This document shows, one piece after another, positions 1-6,748 of a stretch of 6,749 nucleotides of DNA. How positions within the stretch are numbered: the first letter of the stretch is position 1; each line of letters starts with the position of its first letter. The notes beneath the pieces were generated by a model that saw only the letters and a list, made by a program, of their open reading frames with translations, did not search any database and had not been told where the DNA came from. A program made the translations under genes and the position numbers. This DNA is from Clostridia bacterium (GTDB taxonomy: Bacteria; Bacillota_A; Clostridia; Oscillospirales; Acutalibacteraceae), in the NCBI GenBank assembly GCA_017390825.1, contig JAFPAK010000114.1:1-6749 (forward strand). Reading direction: 5' to 3'.

Positions 1-1
1 A

Positions 2-37
2 GCTTCTGTAGGTCGCTATGAGTATTGCAAAGTATAG
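2..37 (+). CDS. Possible C-terminal tail of an upstream gene (partial)
   Basis: One plus-strand frame is open from the window edge and ends in TAG at 35-37, giving the short tail ASVGRYEYCKV. The other two plus frames hit stops at 9-11 and 19-21. A good rho-independent terminator begins 8 bases after the TAG, which fits a gene ending here. Eleven codons are too few to identify a family, and the open frame could be chance. No function is proposed. Confidence 0.25.
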   Translation, partial: ASVGRYEYCKV

Positions 38-44
38 GAATAAG

Positions 45-86
45 CAAAGAGGTTGTATAATTCAGCACAACCTCTTTGTTATTTTT
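45..86 (+). terminator. Rho-independent terminator of the upstream gene
   Basis: A perfect 12-bp stem (45-56 with 67-78, CAAAGAGGTTGT and its complement) with a 10-base loop is followed by TTATTTTT. The T-rich tract lies only on the plus-strand exit side, so it terminates rightward transcription. It insulates the MarR/ABC operon from upstream reading. Confidence 0.85.
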
Positions 87-109
87 CTGTAAATAAATTA
101 TTAAGTGGC

Positions 110-138
110 TTGACTTTAAAGCATTGCCGCATTATAAT
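110..138 (+). promoter_or_regulatory. Sigma-A promoter of the marR-ABC-ABC operon
   Basis: The -35 box is TTGACT (110-115, one mismatch to TTGACA) and the -10 box is a perfect TATAAT (133-138), separated by exactly 17 bp. Transcription is predicted to start near 145. It is the only strong promoter seen ahead of the three-gene operon, and it sits between the upstream terminator and a dyad that may be the operator. Confidence 0.85.
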
Positions 139-150
139 GTTCAATGTTTG

Positions 151-166
151 TTAATTAGTTAATTAA
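151..166. promoter_or_regulatory. Candidate operator for the MarR-family regulator
   Basis: A 16-bp dyad has 7-bp arms, TTAATTA and TAATTAA, around a central GT. The octamer GTTAATTA is also repeated in tandem (150-157 and 158-165). It lies about 6 to 22 bases past the predicted transcription start and just before the ribosome site, a place where a bound dimer would block transcription. MarR proteins bind AT-rich palindromes of about this size. The link to this regulator is inferred from position and symmetry; AT-rich dyads also arise by chance. Confidence 0.45.
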
Positions 167-169
167 TTT

Positions 170-175
170 GGAGGT
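170..175 (+). promoter_or_regulatory. Ribosome binding site that sets a GTG start for the regulator
   Basis: GGAGGT lies 4 bases before GTG at 180. The longest open frame begins at a TTG (168-170) whose own G is part of this Shine-Dalgarno sequence, so that TTG cannot be the start served by it. No other ribosome site is seen upstream of the TTG. Confidence 0.7.
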
Positions 176-179
176 AGCT

Positions 180-647
180 GTGGATAATAACTTATTAAGA
201 TTGGCTGCAAGAAACCTTAGATATATCAACCGAACTAAGCATAAAGTATTTGATAAACTGGTAGGGGATATGGGTATACATCATTCCCAGCATATGACGC
301 TTATGTTTATCGGCAGACACGGTGGAATAAACAGTCAGAAAGAAATTTCCGAGGAGTTTGAAATAAGTCCTGCGGCAGTTGCAGTAACATTAAAGAAAAT
401 GGAAAAAAGCGGTTATATTGAGCGTAGTTCTGATCAACAGGACGGCCGCTTTAACAGAATAACCGTTACCGAAAAAGGTAAAAGCATTATTGAGCAGACA
501 AGACTGTGTTTTGACGAGGCAGACCGCAAAATGTTTGCGGGATTTACAGAAAATGAGATGCGTGATTTTGTTTCAGCGTTGGAAAAAGTCAAGGCAAATA
601 TTATTAAGCTTGATCAAGAGAGCAAGGGAAAGGAAGATGTTAATTGA
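180..647 (+). CDS. MarR-family winged-helix transcriptional regulator
   Basis: This is a 155-residue protein (from GTG 180), the usual length for MarR regulators, which act as dimers and leave DNA when they bind a small ligand. The winged helix is clear. Helix 2 starts near Gln53 (QKEISEEFEIS), the recognition helix runs from Ser63 (SPAAVAVTLKKMEKSGYI), and the wing carries DQQDGR at 85-90 followed by ITVTEKG. Flanking N- and C-terminal helices would form the dimer interface. Its stop overlaps the start of the first ABC gene by 4 bp, so the two are co-transcribed and probably translationally coupled. It very likely represses its own promoter, with the dyad at 151-166 as candidate site, and so controls the exporter; the inducer cannot be read from sequence. 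No Cys cluster of the OhrR type is seen. Confidence 0.93.
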   Translation: MDNNLLRLAARNLRYINRTKHKVFDKLVGDMGIHHSQHMTLMFIGRHGGINSQKEISEEFEISPAAVAVTLKKMEKSGYIERSSDQQDGRFNRITVTEKGKSIIEQTRLCFDEADRKMFAGFTENEMRDFVSALEKVKANIIKLDQESKGKEDVN

Positions 648-2377
648 AACGTTGGCTGAAGTATGTTAAGCCGTATACATTGTACTTTATTACGGGTCCT
701 TTGTGTATGATAGTAGAGGTAATCGGTGAAGTGCTTATGCCGCTGTTCCTTTCTATCGTTATCGATGAAGGCACGCAAGGTACTCTGAACGTATCCAAAA
801 GCATCATGTATGCCGGCTTAATGGTACTTACCGCAGTTATGATGATGCTGGGCGGTGTAGGAGGTTCATATTTCGGCGCAAAAGCATCGGTAAACTTTGC
901 AGCAGATATACGCCGTGATGTTTACAAGAAGGTACAGCTGTTTTCGTTTGCAAATATAGACCGTTTTTCAACAGGCTCACTTGTTACCCGTCTTACCAAC
1001 GATGTAACACAGCTGCAGAACTTTGTTAATATGCTGCTTCGTATGTGTTTGCGTTCACCCGGAATGCTGATCGGTGCATTGATTATGGCGATATCAATAA
1101 AGCCTTCTCTTGCAGTAGTGCTTGCGGTAACTATTCCGCTTATGCTTATTGCTATAGGATTTATTGTAAAAACAGGTTTCCCGCGTTTTCAGCGTGTTCA
1201 GCAAAAGGTGGATAATCTTAACTCAACTGTTCAGGAAAGTGTAACAAATGTAAGAGTTGTAAAAAGCTTTGTGCGCGAAGATTTTGAAACCGAAAAGTTT
1301 GTCAATGCCAATGATGATCTAAAGCAAAGCGGTATGTCGGCTCAGAAAGTAATGATATTCATGCAACCGGTCATGACGCTGTTTATGAACGTCACCGTTG
1401 CAGTTGTAGTATGGTTCGGCGCACAAATGGTGCTTGACTTGGGACTCACTCCCGGTAAGCTTTCATCATTTATAAGTTATGTAAACCAAATACTTATGTC
1501 GCTTACAATGGTAACGATGATGCTTATGATGACATCAAGAGCAATGGCAAGTGCAAGACGTATAAGTGAAGTATTTGATGAAAAACTGGATCTTTCGGAT
1601 GAAACCGCAAAATATAAAGATGCAGTTGTTACGAACGGTGATATCGAGTTTAAGAATGTATCCTTCCGTTATTATAAAAACAGCGAAGGAAAGGTACTTG
1701 ATAACATCAGTCTGCATATTGAGGCCGGTACAACGGTAGGCATTATCGGTTCTACCGGATGCGGAAAATCAACGCTTGTTTCAATGATACCGCGTCTTTA
1801 TGACGTTGATGAGGGCAGCGTTCTTGTAGATGGTATTGATGTAAAGGATTACAGCCTTGTCAATCTGCGTGAGGGCGTCGGAATGGTACTGCAAAAAAAT
1901 ATTCTGTTTTCCGGTACAATTGCAGACAATCTTCGTTGGGGCAATGAAAATGCAACCCTTGAAGAGATTAAGATTGCCGCAAACAGCGCTCAGGCTGATT
2001 TGTTTATCAATAGCTTTTCGGAAGGTTACGATCATTCTATTGAACAAGGCGGTACAAATGTTTCAGGAGGACAAAAGCAACGTCTTTGTATTGCAAGAGC
2101 ATTACTCAAAAAGCCCAAGATAATTATTCTTGATGATTCTACAAGTGCGGTTGATACTGCAACAGAGGCAAAGATAAGAGAGCAATTCAAGACAGGGCTT
2201 TCGGGTTCTACTAAGATAATTATCGCACAGCGTATCAGCTCAATTGAAAATGCAGATACAATAATCGTTATGAACGACGGTTGCATTACCGGTATCGGCA
2301 CGCACGATGAGCTTTTAAAGAATAACACAGAGTACCGTGAAATTTATCTTTCACAGACAGGCAAAAAGGAGGTGTAA
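644..2377 (+). CDS. ABC exporter half-transporter with degenerate ATP site (heterodimer subunit A)
   Basis: A 577-residue membrane protein with an N-terminal six-helix domain (about 12-310) and a C-terminal ATPase. It has Walker A GSTGCGKST at 369-377, Q-loop Gln417, signature VSGGQ at 473-477, Walker B IIILDD with Asp497, and D-loop SAVD to 504. Two catalytic positions are altered: Asp498 replaces the Walker B Glu, and Gln529 (IIAQR) replaces the switch His. This pattern is known for the non-catalytic subunit of heterodimeric exporters such as BmrC and TM287; its normal signature completes the active site of its partner. The partner is encoded 6 bp downstream. The start is TTG 644, overlapping the regulator stop as TTGA, with AAAGGA 9 bases upstream; the next in-frame ATG would cut into TM1. 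The likely role is efflux of a drug or amphipathic compound; the substrate is not determinable. TM6 is unusually rich in Met (285-301). Confidence 0.95.
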   Translation: MKRWLKYVKPYTLYFITGPLCMIVEVIGEVLMPLFLSIVIDEGTQGTLNVSKSIMYAGLMVLTAVMMMLGGVGGSYFGAKASVNFAADIRRDVYKKVQLFSFANIDRFSTGSLVTRLTNDVTQLQNFVNMLLRMCLRSPGMLIGALIMAISIKPSLAVVLAVTIPLMLIAIGFIVKTGFPRFQRVQQKVDNLNSTVQESVTNVRVVKSFVREDFETEKFVNANDDLKQSGMSAQKVMIFMQPVMTLFMNVTVAVVVWFGAQMVLDLGLTPGKLSSFISYVNQILMSLTMVTMMLMMTSRAMASARRISEVFDEKLDLSDETAKYKDAVVTNGDIEFKNVSFRYYKNSEGKVLDNISLHIEAGTTVGIIGSTGCGKSTLVSMIPRLYDVDEGSVLVDGIDVKDYSLVNLREGVGMVLQKNILFSGTIADNLRWGNENATLEEIKIAANSAQADLFINSFSEGYDHSIEQGGTNVSGGQKQRLCIARALLKKPKIIILDDSTSAVDTATEAKIREQFKTGLSGSTKIIIAQRISSIENADTIIVMNDGCITGIGTHDELLKNNTEYREIYLSQTGKKEV

Positions 2378-2383
2378 CGCATT

Positions 2384-4372
2384 ATGGCAAGAAAGCTTGA
2401 AGAATTACAAAAGCGTTACAACTCTATCGCACCGACGCCTAAAGGCGGCCCCGGTATGGGTATGGGACCAAAAGGAGGACCCGGCGCTCGAGGAAGGCAC
2501 GCAACCGGCAAACCCAAAAATACAAAAAATACAATTATCAGACTTCTCGGATATATAAAGAATCAGAAATTTAAGTTGATTTTAGTTGCGCTGTGTATGA
2601 TACTGAGCACAGTATCTTCACTTTTCGGCTCATATATGTTAGCTCCTATTATAAATAAACTTTCATCAGTAGTACTGCCAGATATGGAGCTTAACCCCAG
2701 CACGATAGAGAGCATTGCAGATAATGTGATAAGCTCGTTCACAGAAGCTATCAAGCCCGTTGCAATATCGTTTATGGGTAATATGGCAGCTGCAGAAACA
2801 CTTTGCTACGTAGTTGCGGCACTCATTATACTTTTAAGTGTTTATTTAGTCGGAATTGTTGCAACCTATTTGCAGGCAAGATTGATGCTTTCTGTATCAC
2901 AAAACGCAATTGCAAATATCCGAAGTGATCTTTTCAAAAAGGTGCAGACGCTGTCTGTAAGATTTTACGATAATCATCCCACCGGTGAGATAATGAGTCG
3001 TTTTACCAACGATGTTGATAATGTCGGTACAATGCTTGATCACTCACTTGTATCTATATTTTCGGGCGTCATCTCCCTCGTAGGTACCTTTGTATTTATG
3101 ATAACAACAAATTTGTTTATGACACTTATTACTGTTGTGTTCATTCCGATATTTATAAAGGGCGGCGGTGCTATAGCAAAGCGCTCAAGAAAATATTATT
3201 CGGGTCAGCAAGCAGCTCTTGGCTCTGTAAACGGATATATTGAAGAAACCGTTACGGGTCAGAAGGTAATTAAGGTGTTCAATCATGAGGACGATTGTAT
3301 AGAGGAATTTGAGGCACTCAATAATGATCTTCGTGATAAGCAGTTTAAAGCACAGTTCTATGGTGGAATTATGGGTCCGATAATGGGTAACACCGGTCAG
3401 ATAAGTTATGCTGTTACAATTGGCGTTGGTGGTATTTTGATGTGTCTTACCGGATTTACTCCCGGCGCTCTTACCGTGTTCGCAAACTATTCAAGACAGT
3501 TCTCGTTCCCGATAAATAATATCTCACAGCAGATCGCCACCGTATTTTCTGCGCTTGCAGGTGCTGAACGTGTATTTAACATCATGGATCTTGACCCCGA
3601 AACACCTGACAAAAAGGATGCATATGATCCTGAAACAGTACGCGGTGATGTTGTTGTTGAGAATGTTACATTCGGATATACTCCCGATAAAACAGTTCTT
3701 AAAAATATTTCGCTTTATGCACATCCCGGTCAAAAAATAGCTTTCGTAGGCTCGACCGGCGCAGGTAAAACAACTATCACAAATCTTTTAAACAGATTTT
3801 ACGATATTGAGTCAGGAAGTATCACGATTGATGGTGTAGATATAAGGGATTATAAGCGTGATACGCTGCGTTCAAATATCGCAATGGTATTGCAGGATAC
3901 GCATTTATTCAGCGGTACTGTCATGGAAAATATACGTTACGGCAGACCTGACGCAACCGATGAAGAAGTAATTGAAGCTGCTAAAACAGCAAGCGCACAC
4001 AGCTTTATTATGCGTCTTTCAGACGGATATAACACATTACTTGAGGGTGACGGTGCAAATCTTTCGCAGGGTCAGCGCCAGCTGCTGAATATTGCCCGTG
4101 CGACTATCTCAAAGGCTCCTATCCTTGTTCTTGATGAGGCTACAAGCTCTGTCGATACACGAACCGAACGTCATATTGAACATGGCATGGACAGACTTAT
4201 GAAAAACCGAACCACCTTTGTTATTGCACACCGACTTTCCACTGTACGTAACGCAAATGCAATAATGGTACTGGAAAACGGCGAAATTATAGAGCGTGGT
4301 GATCACGATGAACTTATCGCGCAAAAGGGAAGATACTACGAGCTTTATACAGGTCAGCGTGAGCTGGATTAG
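2384..4372 (+). CDS. ABC exporter half-transporter with catalytic ATP site (heterodimer subunit B)
   Basis: A 662-residue partner of the preceding subunit. The ATPase domain has Walker A GSTGAGKTT at 456-464, Q-loop Gln504, signature LSQGQ at 560-564, Walker B ILVLDE with Asp584 and catalytic Glu585, and switch His616 (IAHR). The Gln in LSQGQ departs from LSGGQ as in TM288, which pairs with the degenerate site of the other subunit. The membrane domain has the usual coupling motif GEIMSRFTNDVDNVG. Two parts are long for the family: an N-terminal cytoplasmic extension of about 48 residues with PKGGPG repeated at 19-24 and 29-34, and a first extracellular loop of about 50 residues (about 91-140). 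The ATG at 2384 has AGGAGG at 2367-2372, 11 bases upstream, inside the end of the first subunit gene. It is in the same operon as the MarR gene and is inferred to export a toxic small molecule. Confidence 0.95.
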   Translation: MARKLEELQKRYNSIAPTPKGGPGMGMGPKGGPGARGRHATGKPKNTKNTIIRLLGYIKNQKFKLILVALCMILSTVSSLFGSYMLAPIINKLSSVVLPDMELNPSTIESIADNVISSFTEAIKPVAISFMGNMAAAETLCYVVAALIILLSVYLVGIVATYLQARLMLSVSQNAIANIRSDLFKKVQTLSVRFYDNHPTGEIMSRFTNDVDNVGTMLDHSLVSIFSGVISLVGTFVFMITTNLFMTLITVVFIPIFIKGGGAIAKRSRKYYSGQQAALGSVNGYIEETVTGQKVIKVFNHEDDCIEEFEALNNDLRDKQFKAQFYGGIMGPIMGNTGQISYAVTIGVGGILMCLTGFTPGALTVFANYSRQFSFPINNISQQIATVFSALAGAERVFNIMDLDPETPDKKDAYDPETVRGDVVVENVTFGYTPDKTVLKNISLYAHPGQKIAFVGSTGAGKTTITNLLNRFYDIESGSITIDGVDIRDYKRDTLRSNIAMVLQDTHLFSGTVMENIRYGRPDATDEEVIEAAKTASAHSFIMRLSDGYNTLLEGDGANLSQGQRQLLNIARATISKAPILVLDEATSSVDTRTERHIEHGMDRLMKNRTTFVIAHRLSTVRNANAIMVLENGEIIERGDHDELIAQKGRYYELYTGQRELD

Positions 4373-4375
4373 TGC

Positions 4376-4401
4376 TTGACAGAAGGTATTCATTCTGTTA
4401 A
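4376..4401. repeat. Inverted repeat spanning the promoter core
   Basis: The arms TTGACAGAA (4376-4384) and TTCTGTTAA (4393-4401) match as an inverted repeat at 8 of 9 positions around an 8-base centre. They cover the -35, the spacer and the start of the -10. As DNA this could be a repressor site. As RNA from the upstream operon it could fold into a 9-bp hairpin (one G-U pair), but no T tract follows, so it is a poor terminator. Both roles are inference. Confidence 0.4.
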
Positions 4402-4404
4402 AAT
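4376..4404 (+). promoter_or_regulatory. Sigma-A promoter of the zinc-ribbon membrane protein gene
   Basis: A perfect -35 TTGACA (4376-4381), a 17-bp spacer and -10 TAAAAT (4399-4404, one mismatch to TATAAT), preceded by TGT (4396-4398), which makes an extended -10. Transcription should start near 4411. The -35 begins 4 bases after the exporter stop codon, so the next gene has its own strong promoter even though no convincing terminator separates it from the exporter operon. Confidence 0.82.
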
Positions 4405-4436
4405 TGTATTATATTTAAAATAAGGAGATAATTTTT

Positions 4437-5285
4437 ATGACTTGTCCCAAATGCGGCGCACACGAAGGAGACAAAGATGTACTTGTTTGCAGAATGTGCG
4501 GAGAAATGCTTGTTGATGATGACGCTGTAAATGAGGTAGCACCTGAAACAGCAGTCGATGAAGAAATACCTGTTGTAAATGAAGAAGAGGTATCAGAGGA
4601 AATTTCAGCTGATGAAACAGATGCTGATGCAGAAAATGCAGCAGCTCCTGCCGATCCGAAACCAGAAAAGGTAAAATACAAGTTAGATATTGTATCTGTA
4701 ATTACTTCATTTCTTGCGGGTGTGCTTTGTACCTTGCTTGTTGTAGGATGTGTAAATGGAACCTTCAGCTCGCTTTATCAGAAAATAATTTACGGCAATC
4801 CGAAGAAGGTCGTTACAGAATACTGTGAAGCGTTCCTTGCAAAGGACGGCGAAGGTATCTTGACAACGCTATCTGATGCAGCAGCAGATGCTTATATAGA
4901 GCAGATTGAGCAGTACGGTGCATACTACGGTCTTGAAACCTCTGCTGATATTGATGATAGCGAGTATCTTACAATGTGGCTTGAATACGGATACAGCGGA
5001 GTGTTTTTCAAATACGATTCAATTGAAGACTACAAATGTGAATACATCAAGCGTGGTACTAATGAGTTTGAATCGTTGCTTGCTGAGTATGAGGGCGATG
5101 TAGATGAGGTCAAGATGGCAGCTACTGTATCTTTCAAATTGAATTACAGTGCAGCAGAAGCTGTTTCGGATACAATGGAAACTCCTGATGACGCCGCTTT
5201 TGAATTGACAAGCACAACCGTTAGTTCAGCAACAGCAATTAAAATCGGCAATAGTTGGTATCTTACTAAATCACTTTTCAGTTAA
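4437..5285 (+). CDS. Membrane-anchored zinc-ribbon protein with extracytoplasmic NTF2-like domain
   Basis: A 282-residue protein with a clear four-part layout. At the N-terminus is a zinc ribbon with Cys3, Cys6, Cys18 and Cys21 (CPKCG, then CRMCG). Next comes a linker of about 50 residues very rich in Glu and Asp (about 24-76), then one transmembrane helix (about 85-106). The C-terminal domain runs from about 121. With no signal peptide ahead of the ribbon, the ribbon should be cytoplasmic and the C-terminal domain outside. That domain begins NPKKVVTEYCEAFLAKDG and ends in KIGNSWYLT around Trp274, which resembles the first helix and last strand of NTF2-like (DUF4878-type) domains; this is recognition by eye. 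Function is unknown; sensing or envelope roles are possible. It has its own promoter, an AAGGAG ribosome site 9 bases before ATG 4437, and a strong terminator after it, so it is probably monocistronic. Confidence 0.88.
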   Translation: MTCPKCGAHEGDKDVLVCRMCGEMLVDDDAVNEVAPETAVDEEIPVVNEEEVSEEISADETDADAENAAAPADPKPEKVKYKLDIVSVITSFLAGVLCTLLVVGCVNGTFSSLYQKIIYGNPKKVVTEYCEAFLAKDGEGILTTLSDAAADAYIEQIEQYGAYYGLETSADIDDSEYLTMWLEYGYSGVFFKYDSIEDYKCEYIKRGTNEFESLLAEYEGDVDEVKMAATVSFKLNYSAAEAVSDTMETPDDAAFELTSTTVSSATAIKIGNSWYLTKSLFS

Positions 5286-5355
5286 TATATTTAACGTATA
5301 AAAATACTCATAATCATTTTGCTATTTGTTTTTAACAAAATTTTGAGAGATGTAT

Positions 5356-5395
5356 GTAACCGGAAGGCATTTTGCCTTCCGGTTACTTCTTTTTA
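5356..5395 (+). terminator. Rho-independent terminator of the zinc-ribbon gene
   Basis: A perfect 13-bp GC-containing stem (5356-5368 with 5374-5386, GTAACCGGAAGGC and its complement) with a 5-base loop ATTTT is followed by TTCTTTTTAT. The T tract is on the plus-strand side only. It lies 70 bases after the stop codon at 5283-5285. The 70 bases between are AT-rich and hold nothing I can name. Confidence 0.92.
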
Positions 5396-5444
5396 TGCAA
5401 CGCAAATACCTACATAACACTTTCCGCAAACCCGGCGTTTATTC

Positions 5445-5475
5445 AAAAAAATAAAGAGTGCATAACTGCACTCTT
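5445..5475 (-). terminator. Rho-independent terminator of the minus-strand gene block
   Basis: A 9-bp stem (5454-5462 with 5467-5475, AAGAGTGCA and its complement) has a TAAC loop. On the minus strand it is followed by TATTTTTTT (5453-5445). It therefore stops leftward transcription from the tcdA remnant. With the plus-strand terminator at 5356-5395 it forms a convergent pair; the 49 bases between them show no feature. Confidence 0.82.
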
Positions 5476-5795
5476 CATAGGAATATGGTATGCTCTGTCA
5501 TTTCGGGTGTATAAAAATTTTTGAATGTTCGTACCCTTTAATCTGGATTAATTTCTGCTATTTGTTCAGCCGAAATATCAACCTTGTATCTGCTTACAGT
5601 TTTTTGAGTTGCATAATTTGCCTGTTAATATTGGTTAGGCATACCTTACCATCGTCAATAAGGTCAACATCACCAGCTCCGGAACGAATCAACGCCGACA
5701 CCGCCGATACCAAATACTGCAACCCGAGATGCCGCAAGCTTTTCCGTTGCTTATTTGCCAAATATAAGCTTGGTTCTCGAAAATTGATTAAGCAT
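5475..5795 (-). pseudogene. tcdA: tcdA remnant (tRNA threonylcarbamoyladenosine dehydratase), broken
   Basis: TcdA (YgdL/CsdL) is a ThiF/MoeB-fold enzyme that converts t6A in tRNA to its cyclic form. The minus strand from ATG 5795 reads MLNQFSRTKLIFGK, then TAA at 5753-5751 where the family usually has Glu, then KLAASRVAVFGIGGVG, the nucleotide-binding loop. A frameshifting deletion near 5693 removes about six residues. The next frame reads DLIDDGKVCLTNINRQI, a family hallmark. A one-base loss near 5614 shifts frame again to TQKTVSRYKVDISAEQIAEINPD, then TAA at 5540-5538, then RVRTFKNFYTPE. Similarity stops at about 5502, and TGA at 5477-5475 abuts the terminator. About 100 residues remain of the 235-270 usual for the family, so it cannot be functional. 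Its ATG overlaps the stop of the preceding gene as TAATG, with AAGGA 7 bases upstream, so the pair was once translationally coupled. Confidence 0.88.
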
Positions 5796-6016
5796 TAAAA
5801 AATCCTTGTAACAGTAAAATATCTTCCGTCTTCAGAGAAAATAGGTTCCAGCTTTTTGGCGGCAAAGAAATCTGTAATATACGCTTTTATTTCCTCTGTC
5901 GGACTTTCAACCGTAAAACTCTGTCCACCGCAGCTATCGCAAAAATGTACCTTTACTGAAAACCTTTCGGCCACCTCTTTTTTAAATTCAGCAATATCGG
6001 AAAGACTCAATATCAT
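5795..6016 (-). CDS. Small uncharacterised protein with CxxCGGQ motif
   Basis: An intact 73-residue frame with ATG at 6016 and a ribosome site AAAGGA at about 6032-6027. The sequence alternates helix-like and strand-like stretches: an N-terminal amphipathic segment (LSDIAEFKKEVAERF), a central VHFCDSCGGQSFTV with Cys26 and Cys29, a helix (EEIKAYITDFFAAKK), and a C-terminal DGRYFTVTRIF. No signal peptide or membrane helix is seen, so it is cytoplasmic. It resembles, from memory, small clostridial proteins with an RDACG-type motif that are found beside tcdA; I am not sure of this and no biochemical role is known to me. The two Cys could bind a metal or act in redox or sulfur chemistry, which is inference only. 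It lies 27 bp after the broken PLP-enzyme gene and overlaps the tcdA remnant start, so it is the only intact member of the block. Confidence 0.75.
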   Translation of the reverse strand: MILSLSDIAEFKKEVAERFSVKVHFCDSCGGQSFTVESPTEEIKAYITDFFAAKKLEPIFSEDGRYFTVTRIF

Positions 6017-6043
6017 TTATCAATCATCCTTTCGTATAATATA

Positions 6044-6680
<637 letters not shown>

Positions 6681-6694
6681 TCATTATTGAATGT

Positions 6695-6748
6695 TTAATG
6701 TATGTTTTCGGGTATCAATTTACTTGCACATACATCGACACATTCGTC
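6695..6748 (-). CDS. Possible C-terminal tail of an upstream minus-strand gene (partial)
   Basis: One minus-strand frame is open from the window edge to TAA at 6697-6695 and reads DECVDVCASKLIPENIH. The other two frames close at 6722-6720 or slightly further downstream. Seventeen codons do not allow a family call, and chance is a real alternative. If real, it ends 29 bases before the broken metY start and would lie in the same operon. No clear sigma-A promoter is seen between 6666 and 6749. Confidence 0.2.
   Translation of the reverse strand, partial: DECVDVCASKLIPENIH

Noticed and set aside
4415..4681. Minus-strand 88-codon frame very rich in Ser and Ala
   Set aside because: It is the antisense of the Glu/Asp/Ala-rich linker of the zinc-ribbon gene; GA-rich codons read backwards give TC-rich Ser codons.
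5327..5345. AT-only hairpin (TTTGTT and AACAAA) after the zinc-ribbon gene
   Set aside because: It is too short and weak to matter, and a much better terminator follows at 5356-5395.
5475..5795. Programmed frameshifting or stop-codon readthrough in tcdA
   Set aside because: The lesions are two in-frame TAA codons, a multi-residue deletion and a lost 3' half. No recoding mechanism would rescue all of these.
5490..5798. Plus-strand open frame of 102 codons starting MLCHFGC
   Set aside because: It lies antisense to the tcdA remnant, has no convincing ribosome site and an unlikely composition. The minus strand explains this stretch fully.
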